From Rhodosporidiobolus odoratus (lineage: Eukaryota; Basidiomycota; Microbotryomycetes; Sporidiobolales; Sporidiobolaceae), in assembly GCA_034387635.1 (NCBI GenBank), contig JAOANU010000001.1, forward strand, positions 744,001-808,000: a DNA stretch of 64,000 nt. The letters are read 5' to 3'. The notes beneath the pieces are model-generated. The model ran no database searches and was not told the origin of the DNA. It worked only from the letters and a program-made list of their open reading frames with translations. The position numbers were made by a program, and so were the translations under genes. This document shows positions 1 to 10,702 of the stretch, piece after piece; the first letter of the stretch is position 1, and each line of letters opens with the position of its first letter.

Positions 1-6
1 CCTTCT

Positions 7-1690
7 TCAAGCCGACGCCATCTCGATATACAAAAAGTACCTCGCAGAGTTATTCCTCTGCGTACTAGGCGTATCGCCCGAGCGCAACAAGCTCCAGTTC
101 CCACTGCCTGATGTAGCGGACGCCGCAGCGGGAAGACCGCCCAGGGAGAGGGACGTCCAATTTCTGGCGGGGAGGATGAGTTGCTGGAACATGCGGTCGA
201 AGAGGCTGGTATCAAACCCAAAATCAGTCAGGATGGTCAGAATGGCCAGCAGTAGGCTACTCACTCGGCAACCCATAACCGTGCATGATTCTGACAAGAA
301 GTGAACGGCAAATGCAGTGCTGGCGAACTAAGCGACGGTTCGAGTGACCTCAAACTGCGATAGATGATGCTAGGTTGAGGAGTTCCGAAGCGGAACGCGG
401 CGGAGAAGGCGCTGCTCCATTTTTCGGCGACGAGGCGGGCGCAGCGGGACGAGTCGTCGCAGGTGGCGTGACAGGCGTAATCTCGCACGATTTCGCAGAG
501 TCGGAGTTTGAGAAGGCGCTCGAGGAACCAGGATCGGCTGAGAGGTGAGTCGAGTCCTTCGTCAGCTTGGAGGGTTTTGTGAGGGTAGCCCGAAGGGAAA
601 TTACCGCCGTTCGAGCTTGAGAAGGGTTGATGGGGTGAGGATGGCGAGTTCTTCAGAGGTCCAGTTGCCATAGTTGTCGAGTACGTAGCGAGACGCCTCT
701 TTGTAGAGCTCGGGGATGTGGTTTTCCTGGAAACCGGAGTACGGGTGAGGTGACTGATAGATGAAGGCTGGACGGAAGAGCAGGAAAGGCATACCTCGGC
801 GATCTTCATGCAGAGGACGGGTCGCCCGGCGGCAGACGGCAGGATGAAGGCGAGGCAGGCATTGGTCAGGCTCGGTACATCGAATTTGGCACTCATGCGG
901 ATACTGTACGAAGGAGAATCAAGCTGACTCTGCGAGAAACAGGAAGGGCTCGAAGGGGAAATGGGAAGCTGTCTTACAGATCTTCGACGTTCGTCCAGCT
1001 GATCAAGCAGTCAAGACGAGGATAGACATGGCATAGCAAGTCCTGGAAGCCTGGCGTGAAAAGTGTGAGAAGGTGTTGCGGAAAAGCAGGAGAAAAGCGA
1101 AACGAACTCGAAGCTGTTTCCTCGCAGATGCGCAAGCGGCACTCGACAAAATCTTCGTCGTCATCGTCGGCTTCGTCGCTATCGGCAACTAGGCTTGACG
1201 AGACCAAAGAGGCTGATGAGGAGGGCGGGGGATCTCCTGCTACTGATGCTGAAGGAGACGGCAGCCGGTACTGAGGGTCGTCCGGCAGGCCAAACATGGC
1301 ATCGCCGTGGTCGGCATCTGTACTGGCTAGCGTAGTTGAGCTGTGGTGCTGGTTCTGTGGGAGTCGTGGTCGGGGTGCGGTTTCCTTCCACCCTCCGGCA
1401 AGCACTCCCGAGAAGAAAGGGGAAGCCAAGGCGAGGACTTCGCGGTGGCAGTAAAAGGTGGTGTCGTCCACTCTTATGCGTACCGTGCCTCGTAAGGCAG
1501 CATACCGGCTAAAGGTGGAAAGGACTGAGAGTGGACCGGGTGGAGGTGGGGTTGTAGTGGGGAGGGGAGGAGAGCGGGAAGTGGCAGCGCGGAAGCTGGG
1601 TGAGCCAAAGGTGGCCGTCTCTGTAGATTGAGTGGCGGTAGTTGGTCGACTTGGCTGGAGTAGATTCGAAGGTGGGTGACTGGATTGCAT
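7..1690 (-). CDS. BTB/POZ domain protein
   Basis: The ATG at 1690 opens a 713-nt exon (978-1690). After a Ser/Pro/Thr-rich stretch of about 55 residues comes the start of a BTB fold (VRIRVDDTTFYCHREVLA, then ASPFFSGVLAGGWKE). About 90 disordered, partly acidic residues follow before the fold resumes (CHVYPRLDCLISW). Exon 2 (795-903) completes the fold with MSAKFDVPSLTNACLAFILP. Later exons carry PELYKEASRYVLDNYG and FLERLLKLRLCEIVRDYACH, the helical part typical of fungal BTB proteins. The last intron has a perfect GTGAGT donor after RLWVA, and joining to DLFDRMFQQLIL gives a stop at 7-9. BTB proteins mediate dimerisation or act as cullin-3 adaptors; the role here is not known. The 3' end is less certain than the 5' end: without the last intron the protein would stop at 261. 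The gene is head to head with the F-box gene 212 bp away. Confidence 0.75.
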
Positions 1691-1902
1691 CGAGTTGCAA
1701 TATGATGGCGGGTGGAGCTTGCAGGAGGGGGATCGCCTGTAGAGCTGTGCTCGGCGGTGGTACCGATACTAGCTACAGCGGGTTAGAGTCCAGAAGGCCA
1801 GCTTATGAGGCCAGGACGTAAATTACGGGAAGGGCGGCAAGACCACCGCTGGTTGTTGTTCAGTAGAATACAGCAGCCCATCTAGCGTGACGGAAGAGCA
1901 CA

Positions 1903-3610
1903 ATGCAGCCTTACCCGTATCCGCCAGCGCTCCCGCAGCCGCCGTATAGACCTGGCCCCAGTACCGCACTATCTCTCCCACATCTCTCGTCTCCTGCGGC
2001 CGACCCTCTACCACCCAGCCCTGAACGCCCAGACGGCCCCGATCTCGTGAACAAGCTCCCTTCGGAACTACTCAAACACATACTTCGCCTAGTCAACGCC
2101 CAAGATGCCGTCTTCAACCGCCGCATTCTCGGGTCCAACGTCGCGAGAAAACACGAGTCGCCTACCACCGGCAAGTGGAGCCCGTGGCATGGTCGAGGCG
2201 TCGCTGCACTGTCCCTTACCAACCGGAGGATGCGCGCTCTGGCTCTGCCCAGTCTCTTCGAGGTGAGGAAGCTCAGCTTTTTCCTTTCCTTGCACCTTTC
2301 TTCACCGTACCAGCGGGATCCGACTGATGCTTCCTTCTGTAGACGGTCGTTCCGGCTCAACTCGCAGCAAGCTGCTTCCAGTATGAGCTGATGGGTACGC
2401 CCCTGGCTACCCACATCCGCCATATCGACCTCTGCCCCAGCCGCGACTCTCAAATCCATGCCGCTGCAAGATCGCTGCGGTTCTTACCCTGTTTGCGCCA
2501 GCTTTCCTTACACTCCGACGCCAAGCCATTCTTCATCACGCTGCGCTCTCGCGGCTTTGGCCTAGACGACGATGACCAGGACGAGTTGGAAAATAAATTG
2601 GGAACCGCATTACTCGAGCGGGCAGCACGAGGGGCCGGCACGCGGTTCGCGGTCCGACGAGCAAATTGAAGAGCGAAGAGCCACTGCGCACGCTTTCAAA
2701 ATTTTCATGAAGACCAGGCTGGAGCACGTCCGACTTACCCGATTCGCGGAGACAGAGCTCGAGGCTTTCCTGCACTCGTTTACGGCGCACGGCGTCTTAA
2801 AGACGCTTGAAATCGAGGGGCTGTGCGTCCTTGGCAGCAAGAACTACGGAATCAAATCCTACCTACACGCCTCCAAGCTTGAAGCACTGCACCTCCGGAC
2901 GAGTGTACCGATTCACGACTATGGAGGACCAGGTGGCATCGACCTCGGCGTCGACCTGTCCGCCTGGGCGGACGTACGGATGTCCCATCTACGGCACCTC
3001 GAGCTGTCCCTTTCCCCTCGAACTCTCAACGACATTGTGGGCGTTCTGGGCACGCTAGCGCCAAACCTCATCCGCCTCGTACTTTCCCTCGACGACGGCC
3101 CTCCTTACGGCCCCGTTAGCGAGATTCCGCCTGTCAACCTCTTGTCGTTGAGCCGACTACATCTCTCGATTTCACCATCCTTTCTCCCTCTTCTCGAAGC
3201 CTTCCAAACTTGCCCTATTCTTTCCGCTATCGTTTCCTTCACGGAGCTACAGGGACTGCCCTCTCATGTCGTCTCCCCGAGCCTCTGCCTACCTTCCACC
3301 CTTAAGCGACTTCCATCTCCAATTCCCGGTCGAAGCGCCTCTCGAAGATGTCGAATCACTAGTGGCAGCCTTCGCTCAGCGAAACGTCGGACTCTTCGTC
3401 CAATCCCTTCGAGCGTACGATGCAAACTTCGTATCGTTCTCTCAGCCGCCCTACACGGTGGAGGAAAGGGGGGATCTCGTCCTGACGACTTTAGGCTGGG
3501 CAACCCAAAGGGTGGAGTGGTTGAAGCGGACGGGTGACTCTAGTGGACTTCGGGAGCTGTCAGACGCGTTGCGCTATGTGCGAGAGCGGGAGATGATGGA
3601 GAGGCACTGA
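1903..3610 (+). pseudogene. F-box/LRR-like gene with two apparent frameshifts
   Basis: The ATG at 1903 is followed by a Pro-rich leader and an F-box (LVNKLPSELLKHILRLV, later LSLTNRRMRALALPSLFE). An intron with donor GTGAGG near 2263 and acceptor CTGTAG near 2342 joins this to a leucine-rich region (FLPCLRQLSLHS, VLKTLEIEGLCVLG, HLRHLELSLSPRTLND, LIRLVLSL). The open frame jumps by +1 at about 2620-2660 and by +1 again at about 3260-3330. The C-terminus (DALRYVREREMMERH) therefore ends at 3610 in a third frame. I found no GT-AG intron of plausible length that repairs either jump. F-box proteins recruit substrates to SCF ubiquitin ligases. The locus is either a young pseudogene or carries two sequence errors; the clean 6-kb RPB1 frame nearby argues mildly against errors. 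Confidence 0.6.
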
Positions 3611-3966
3611 GGCAGGAGTTGTAGGTTATCTCCCTTATGTCAAGGATATGTTTGTCTGCTGAGTTCCTGCTCCTTTTCTCTGCAGTCAGTCTATCTCTTC
3701 GGTTATGTTGCATCCCGATCCCTTCTCATTGCCCGTGGCTATCCAGATATGGTAAGATGCAGACAGAACACAGGCGGCCAAAGGATGGGACGATGCCCGC
3801 GTCTGGGACGTTGTGGCGCATCTCCGTTTACATTCGTGCTCGCTGGCGTCCCTTTGCTTCTGCTCGAGAGCGCTCGTGATCTTTGCCGTCGCTGCGTGAA
3901 GTCGCAAGACAGGACGAACTGGTCATGGCTTGTAAGGCTTCTATGACCCATCTCTTCAGTTGGAAT
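3611..3966. other. Convergent intergenic region
   Basis: This is the space between the 3' end of the F-box locus and the 3' end of the NRK1-type gene. I see no supported gene or RNA in it. Confidence 0.5.
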
Positions 3967-5245
3967 CTACGGCTTCTTCCAATCCCCCGCCCTCCTCCCG
4001 CTCTTGACCGTCTCATAAATCGCCTCCAAAGCCTGTACCACCATCTTCTCCATTCCCATCTCCTTCGCCTCGAATAGCTTGACACCTTCGATTGCTTCGG
4101 GGTTGATCGTGCCGGTTTCGACGTTGCCGTCGACGAAGAGGGGGGAGTGAGCGCGGAGGTAGGCGGGCCAGACGCAGAGCTCCTATTAGCGAGAGACGGG
4201 GTCAGCCAAAGAGGTTGGATCGCGACGTCTCGAGAGGTGAGGCAGAAGCACGAGGGGACGGGACTGACCCAGTAATTTGGCGGATCCTGGGGGAGGACAG
4301 GGAAGAGTAGGAGCGTAAGCTACTCTGGGATGCATTGTCGTCCGGATGAAAATGGCTTACCTGCCATAATGAGCCCTCTGGATTTTCCAGACCTGGTCAG
4401 TAACCGTAGTGAGCCACAGTCAAGGTATTCGAAGCGGGAACAGGAGGACGGGGAAGGGGGCTCACCCGCAGTGTGCTACGAAGACGAACGCGCAAAAGGA
4501 CGAGTCAGTCACCGGAAGCAGGTCGAGGCGCAATAGACAAGCGACATACGTAGCCAGCCCGTTCTTCTCGTCGTTTCTTCAGAGTGGCCTGATCTTCCCG
4601 TACAAACAAGCGTACGTCGAAATGTCGCACGCTCTCTGGGTCCACCAGTAGTAGGAAGCCATCCGCGATTACGAAGGTCCTGCCAGGCGACAAAGAGGAG
4701 AAGGTCAAGTCAGGTCAGGTCAGTGTTCTTGGGCCGCGTTCAAGTACGTAGGCTGAACGTACGGCTTCTCCTCCTCCCCTTTGACTAACTCCTCGAACTT
4801 TCTTCGCCAGTGTACCACGACCTCCTCCGAGATGGGCACCGGAACCTGGATATTCAAGTGGTCGTGCGAGTAATGCGCTTCGGGGAACGTTCCGGTTTCT
4901 CGCAGGTATCGAAGAGCTTCTCGTTGTTTCTCCCACTGTATACTGCGCAGAAGAAGGAAGAGTAAGATCAGGTCAAACCGTGTGCTCTACCTCGTAGGAT
5001 AGGAGAGAAAGAGCAGAAATGGGGAAGAAAAACGCTCACGCTCCGGCCGCATCGTCCCAATCTTGCCACCCATGTACCGGATCAACAGGAACCATCTCGC
5101 TCGGCGGCGCAAAGTCGTCCTGAAAGAGAGAGAGCGACCCAGCGGGGAGGATGCGGGCGAGGTGTTTGGCCAAGGTGGTTTTGCCAGAGTTGGTGGGGCC
5201 GCCGATCGCAGCGATGACTATCCGAGGTGCCATGGTGCTGTTCAT
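3967..5245 (-). CDS. NRK1: Nicotinamide riboside kinase
   Basis: The enzyme phosphorylates nicotinamide riboside to NMN in the NAD salvage pathway, in the cytosol. Exon 1 (5040-5245) begins MNSTMAPRIVIAAIGG and holds the P-loop GGPTNSGKTTLAKHL. The acidic substrate site LFQDDFAPPSEMVPVD follows, with HGWQDWDDA after it, as in NRK proteins. Later exons read WEKQREALRYLRETG, then FVIADGFLLLVDPESV and HFDVRLFVREDQATLKKRRE (the family's lid and base-binding region), a short exon ending DPPNYW, and a last exon LCVWPAYLRAHSPLFVDG to ETVKSGRRAGDWKKP with stop at 3967. There are about five exons, and exon borders inside the gene are approximate. The order of motifs and the overall size fit NRK1 better than uridine kinase. 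Confidence 0.85.
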
Positions 5246-5793
5246 GTATGCTCCTTTGCTTTCTGTGGTGTCGGGAGGAGGTCGCGCTGAGGTGAGCGTG
5301 GGGGAGGGGAGATGAGCGGGTCTCGCGAATACAGCGTGCGGGCGTAGATGCAGGCTTGTGCAAAGGCCGTCAAGAGGTGTACAATAAGTTCGACTACCTG
5401 TAGCGGGTCACGAGGCAAGACGACGAGTATGCTCTTATCGCCTCTTCTCGCGTGCCGCGATGAAGCGGACAAAATCGCCCATTCTCCTCGTCCTTGCGCC
5501 TCTTCTCTCTTGCGAGCCATCGGCAGGATAGTCTATATATGCTTGGATTGGCCTCGAATGAGCGATAGAGCAAATCTACGCCGAAGCGAGAAAAAGGGAG
5601 GGAGAGTACATCGGCGAGCGCCAGGCATGCACAGATGAGGGAAGGGGGTAACGAAGCACGCGTCTGGGGTAGTAGAGGCGCAGACGATGGCCAGGAAGAG
5701 GAATGGAAGGGTGGGTATGCACAACGGCGAAATGGGGAAGAAGCAGAAACGACGCGAAATTTACATGGAGCGATGCGACATGCGGGACGTGTT
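5246..5793. other. NRK1 upstream / GPD1 downstream region
   Basis: This holds the promoter side of the NRK1-type gene and the 3' flank of GPD1. Open frames here are short or antisense, and I see no independent gene. Confidence 0.5.
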
Positions 5794-7616
5794 TTAAAGG
5801 TCGTCGAAGAGGGTCTCCGGTTCGACCTCACGCTTGCAGACTGTAGACACCGTTCAAGAGTCAGTCTTAGCACCTGCTCAGGGGGGGAGAAAGGAAGGCG
5901 AAAGTCTAAAAGGAGGAAAGGGAGGGATGCGTGAAGTAGAGCGAAACTACTCACTCTTGTAGACCTTTTCGAAAAGCGGGTAACCGTCAAGGCGGCCGCG
6001 GGCCTCGAGGAACGAGTAGATCTCCTCGGCGGTGATGACACCCTGAAGACGCTGGCCGTTGAGGAGTTCCTCTTCAAGCTCGTCAAAGGTCTTGCCGGAG
6101 GTGACGAACGCCTCGGCGCACTTGCGGTTGCGCCCGCCGAAGGACGTGGTGATAAGGTCGGCGACACCGGCAGAGTGATGAGAGAAGGTGTGCGGTGAAG
6201 CGGAAGGGAAGAATTCCAAAGTGAAGGCCGACATCTCCAAGAGACCGATACGAATAATGGCGGCTTTGGTATTTCCTCCACGGTGAAGGCCGTCGACGAA
6301 TCCGGCCGATAAGGCAACGATGTTCTTGAGAGCACCAGAGAGGGAAACGCCGGCGACATCCTCGACCGCGTGAACACGGAACATGGGAGTCGAGAAAACG
6401 GCCTCCCAGAGAGCGCAGTCCTTGGGAGACGGACAACCGATGCTGCAGGAAAAAGCTCAAGTCGGCGAAGAACACAGGGAGCGAAGAAGGAAGAGAAGAA
6501 ACGAACGTAGTCTCGCAGAATTCCTCGTTCGCGACTTCGAGAGCGATGTTGGCGCCACCGAGAGCGGAGCAAGGGAGATTGAGCTTGCTCTCAAGAATAG
6601 AGGGGTAGGTGTAGATGTCGGCAGACTTGACGTCGACCTCGATGCCCTTGATGGCCGAAATGGCGCGAGCACCCTTGGTGAGAACGCCGGGCTTGGAAAG
6701 CTCCTTAATGACGGGCGGGAGGAACTGGTGGGGCACGCAGAAGATGATGAGGGTAGCGTCCTGCAAGAGCCGGTGTACATCAGTAAAGTTCGCGGAAGGT
6801 GGATGAGAAAAGTCGCACCTTGACACACTCGGTAAGAGAAGGGACGGCGCGAAGGTTGTCCGGGAGCTTCATCTCGGGAAGGTAGCGAGCATTCTCGTGC
6901 GTCTCATTGATGATGTCGGTAAGGAGACCCTTACCGGGGATCTACAGGAGAAAGAACGGGTGAGATGGGTCAGGTTGAGGGGAAGTCGACATACTCACCT
7001 CACGCTGGCGAACCCAGAAGCGAACTTCCTCGTCGAAGCTGCGGCACAGAACAGTCAGCAGGAGCCACAATGAGATGGCGGCAGCAACGAACCCATCCTT
7101 CTCGGCCGCATTTTGGGCAGCCAACCTGGCAAGTGCGGTTCCCCACGACCCACTGCCGATGCAACAGATCTTCTCAAGCTTGTCGCCGGTACCGGTGAAC
7201 TCGTCAAACTTGGCGAGGAAGGGAGTAAGGGCGGGCGAACTGCCACGGCGAGCCGACGGCTGCTTGAGGGAGTTCTTGCGAGAGAGACCGCCAGAGACGG
7301 AGGGACGCCTGGCGGAGCCGGCGTCTTCACCCTCCTTCTTCTCGCCTTCCTTGTGCTTGTCCGCACTCATCGAGAGGTTGGTCATGGCCCTCAAGAGGGG
7401 GGAAGGCGGGCGCGACGACCCGGGGGTGGAAATGGGTGACACGGGGCGCGAACCTGGGAGGGACTGCAGGCCACTGAAGGCGTTCAGGTTCTGGGCGTTG
7501 AGGCTCTGGGCGGAAGGGCCATCCTCGTTGATAGGGGTGGCAGTCGCAGAAAGAGGCTGGTGGAAAGACTGGGTGGAGCCGGTGGAGACGATGCTGGGGC
7601 GGTCGGGGGCAGACAT
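5794..7616 (-). CDS. GPD1: NAD-dependent glycerol-3-phosphate dehydrogenase
   Basis: It reduces dihydroxyacetone phosphate to glycerol-3-phosphate using NADH, feeding glycerol (osmolyte) and glycerolipid synthesis. The first in-frame ATG is at 7616; the upstream open frame has none. About 148 Ser/Pro-rich residues precede the Rossmann motif [14 protein letters not shown]. Later exons give [68 protein letters not shown] and [20 protein letters not shown] (with the catalytic Lys). [14 protein letters not shown] and [15 protein letters not shown] follow, then [18 protein letters not shown] and [13 protein letters not shown] residues. A small last exon ends [12 protein letters not shown]. All family blocks are present in order. 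The extension is long for this enzyme and contains RRPS, RKNS and RRGS, basophilic-kinase-type sites; yeast Gpd1 is also regulated by N-terminal phosphorylation. About 2.1 kb of gene-poor upstream DNA may be the promoter. Confidence 0.95.
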
Positions 7617-9739
7617 GACGAGCGAGGTAAAGTTCAACGAGATCGGAAAGGTTGATGAGAGCTGGGTATGTGTATGGTCAAGAGCGCTGCTGAGCAACGA
7701 TTGATGGTTATAGAGCGGGTAGGAGTGAGGTGTAGAGAGAGGAGCAGCGAAACGAGGGTGCTCGAACCCGAGGAGGCTTCCCCAGGTGAGCAAGAGATTT
7801 TCTCCCCGCCCTGCGTCATATCCGCCCGATTTCCTATATGACCGGCTCACTCTTTACTTCGAGCATGCTTCCTGTCATTTGCTGCCCGGCGCGATTCAAA
7901 GCTGCACCAGATGCCGCCTCCCTCGCCATCTCGTCGCCCAATCTCCGTTCAACCCCTTTTCGCGTCCGCCAGGTCCGACAAACAGGGGCTTTGTCTCAGA
8001 ACGGAGATGGGGAAAATCTTTTATTGGGTTTTCCTCGTTCAACCTGTTTCTTCTTTCGTACCACATTCGTACAGCTGACAGTCATGAGGGCCGCGACCGT
8101 GCGTGCATCAAGGACGGCAGGTGTGTGACTGAGGCAACGTCCCAGCTCTTCGCAACGAAAACCCGGGACCTTTCTTTCCGCTTTTCTTGAAGTACCCTCT
8201 CGATCCCAGGGTCGGATCCTCGCCCGCTCATCTGTACACACTTACGCCTACTTTGACCCTCTTCAAAGGCGATGAACAACCACTAGCTTCAGGCAGCAAC
8301 AGGAAGCGCTATGAGGGAGGAGTTCCCGTTGATGTGCAGGCCGGAGCGGCCCTCGACTGAGGGTGGTCGAGCCGCCAATGAGTGGCTTTGCTTATTTCCT
8401 GACTCCCTGGCAGTACTCGTCAGCTAGTGCGTTTGGCTTGTAAGCCGATCATTCTCACTTGAGAAGGCCGACTTTCGTTTACGGTTCTTGCCTTCCCTAG
8501 CTTACGCGCCACTCCGTGGTGCATATGGTCGAGGCACTTGTTGCCTACGCTATCGGGACAGGGGACTTTAGAGAAGAATCGTCGACAGAATTTCGTCACC
8601 CGCGCCTCAGTTCTTCCTATTTCTGTCATCACCCAAAGACATATCGCTGTAGAGCAGTGGATTCGGACGCCACGCCCCTAGCGGGCGCCAACAGCGATAG
8701 GATGAGCATTGATTGGGACACGAGCAGCTCCTGCAGGTCGCGCATCATCAATAACTAGGGCTCTTGTAAAACGGCAGCCAATGAGTCCTATCACACCGGG
8801 GGCCATTGCACGTGGGCTTTCTGTTCTTCCTATGGCTCCTCGTCTCGTCGAACCGGCGAACCATTACACATGAGAGTACGGTCGGGCCGTCGTGAAGTCT
8901 CGCTTCGCCTTTCTCGACTGCTAAAACCGCCTTTTCAGGGTCTCGTGTCGACACTGTGGATTGCCCGGGGCACCTGCAAGGCTCTGTATCGTCCCTTTCG
9001 CATGGATATGCTCACTGAAATCGCGCAGAAAACACGCAACGCAAAATACCTGGAGATCTGTATGCCCGGTGAGCGCGACGAAAAGAACCCAGCTGTGGCG
9101 TGGTAGCGGACAACGAGCCCACACCGCTGGGACCCTCAGGGGTATTCAGAAGCTCGTCGGCGAGATGATCATCTGCTAAGCTCTACAGGACCAGCTGGGG
9201 AACGTGTGAAAGGTGAATGTGCACAATCGCGGTAAACTTCACCACATTGATGGTCTCGAATCTGCACGGGCTCCTCGATGTCACCAAGGCAAGTTAGGTG
9301 CTCTGAATGGAAGCACGATGGCAGACTGTCTACGGAGACGTGCATCGGCACGGCGTCGACAAGAAAGAAAGAAGGAGCCAACGGCCACACCAGTCAGAGC
9401 CGTGAGCCAGCGGAGAACACAGCCAGGGCCACACGGTTCGATAGACGGGCCCAAGTTGACCTCCAGAGCTGAGATTGCGCAAGAAGGAGTCGGTTATGAT
9501 GAGAAGTGGAAAATGGGTGTAGGGCCCTGCAGCAGGCCGTGCGGCTGGGCAAATACACGCGAGGACCAATGCGTCACGAAAGGACTCGATCACGAGCGCC
9601 AAAGCTGGCGAAGGCCCGTAGGACGGGAGCGAACCTGTGGAGGAGGATGGGTGGGACTTGTTCGCCTCGCCTGCACACGTCGCTCGCCTCGAAGTCGGTC
9701 AGACAGCTACTGCTGCTCGAAAGAAACCTCTTATATACC
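7617..9739. other. 2.1-kb gene-poor region upstream of GPD1
   Basis: No reading frame here looks coding: all are short, overlap each other on both strands and lack recognisable motifs. On the GPD1 side there are four AGGGG/CCCCT pentamers of the stress-response-element type, at 7953-7957, 7984-7988, 8560-8564 and 8675-8679. Their function is unproven, and such pentamers are common by chance at this GC. Confidence 0.4.
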
Positions 9740-10558
9740 ATGGCGAGTCGTCCCCATGCTCCCCCATCCTCTCCTTCTCAAGCTTATCTCGCGCATTTTG
9801 TCCGGCAGTCTCACGGCAAAATCAACTGGACGAAGCGGCAGACGGGTGTCATCGGCACGGGAACACTCTCGCTGGAGCAGCAGCAGATCCTGGCACCCAT
9901 ACCGGTGCGTGAAGGTTCATCTTTCGTCGGCTTCAAGGCAAACAAATCCATCTTCCCCTCGTCCAAACGTTGCACGTCTCCCCATGCGCTGCTGAACATT
10001 CTCGACGCATAGCGATGGAAGAAGGAGTGGGTACGCCCGACTAGCTTGAAGCCAGGGCAAAATCCAAACTTCAGGAGTGCGTTCTTTTGAGATCCCACCT
10101 CCTGTCCCCTCGCTGACTGCCCAGCGCTGGCAGTCCTCAGATGGGTGCGAGACGAATCGCAAGACAACTCAGAAGGCACAGAGGAAGAGATGCAAGCCGC
10201 GCTGCAAGAAGTCACCTCGGGGAACGTTCCTCTGCCTGCGGCACCGATAGACCCAAATGCCACCATCTCTCTCTTCCCGACCACATCCTCCTCCGCCCCC
10301 GCAGCAGCTCCTTCTAGCACATTCGGCACAGCGGTACCCCCGCATATACCGGCAGCGACACTCGCTGGCGCCCCTAATCCGGTACAGCGCGTTATGCACG
10401 CCGATCCGTCAAAGCCGGTTGCTGAGCAGGCAAAGACGATCGGTGGCGGGGAGACGGGCGTGGGTGAGGCGGTGAAGCCGCTACAGCATGTACCGACGGA
10501 GGGCGTGATTGGGACGGGAGGGGAAGTGAGCCAACAGGAGAGGAGCTTAGTCGAATAA
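9740..10558 (+). CDS. Small protein of unknown function
   Basis: I do not recognise this gene. Exon 1 starts at the ATG at 9740 (MASRPHAPPSSPSQAYLAHF) and runs through HGKINWTKRQTGVIGTGTLS and LEQQQILAPIPV to a GTGAAG donor at 9909. An acceptor at about 10124 (or 10133) leads to exon 2, RWVRDESQDNSEGTEEEMQA, with stop at 10558. The first part could form short helices. The rest is Ala/Pro/Ser/Gly-rich and looks disordered, with no membrane segment or cysteine pattern. The product is about 195-200 residues. The gene lies tail to tail with SLD2, 144 bp away. Coding status rests on the open frame, third-position bias and compatible splice sites, not on homology. Confidence 0.5.
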
Positions 10559-10702
10559 GCATGTCGAGCTAGTTCTGTCTTCTTTCCTCAGTACCCTGTT
10601 GTTATGCTAGCGTCGTTCTGCATCGTGCTTCGCCTTGCCTGGCATACTCTCTGCGATCAACGTGCCAGCGACTAAAGGCTTGCGACTGAATAAGATGGTT
10701 TC

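Noticed and set aside
5394..6572. 392-codon open frame on the - strand
   Set aside because: It is an out-of-frame reading of the GPD1 exons and their downstream flank. The GPD1 frame has all family motifs.
9213..9995. 260-codon frame on the + strand
   Set aside because: It overlaps the small gene at 9740 in another frame, is Arg/Ser-rich without motifs and starts in gene-poor DNA.
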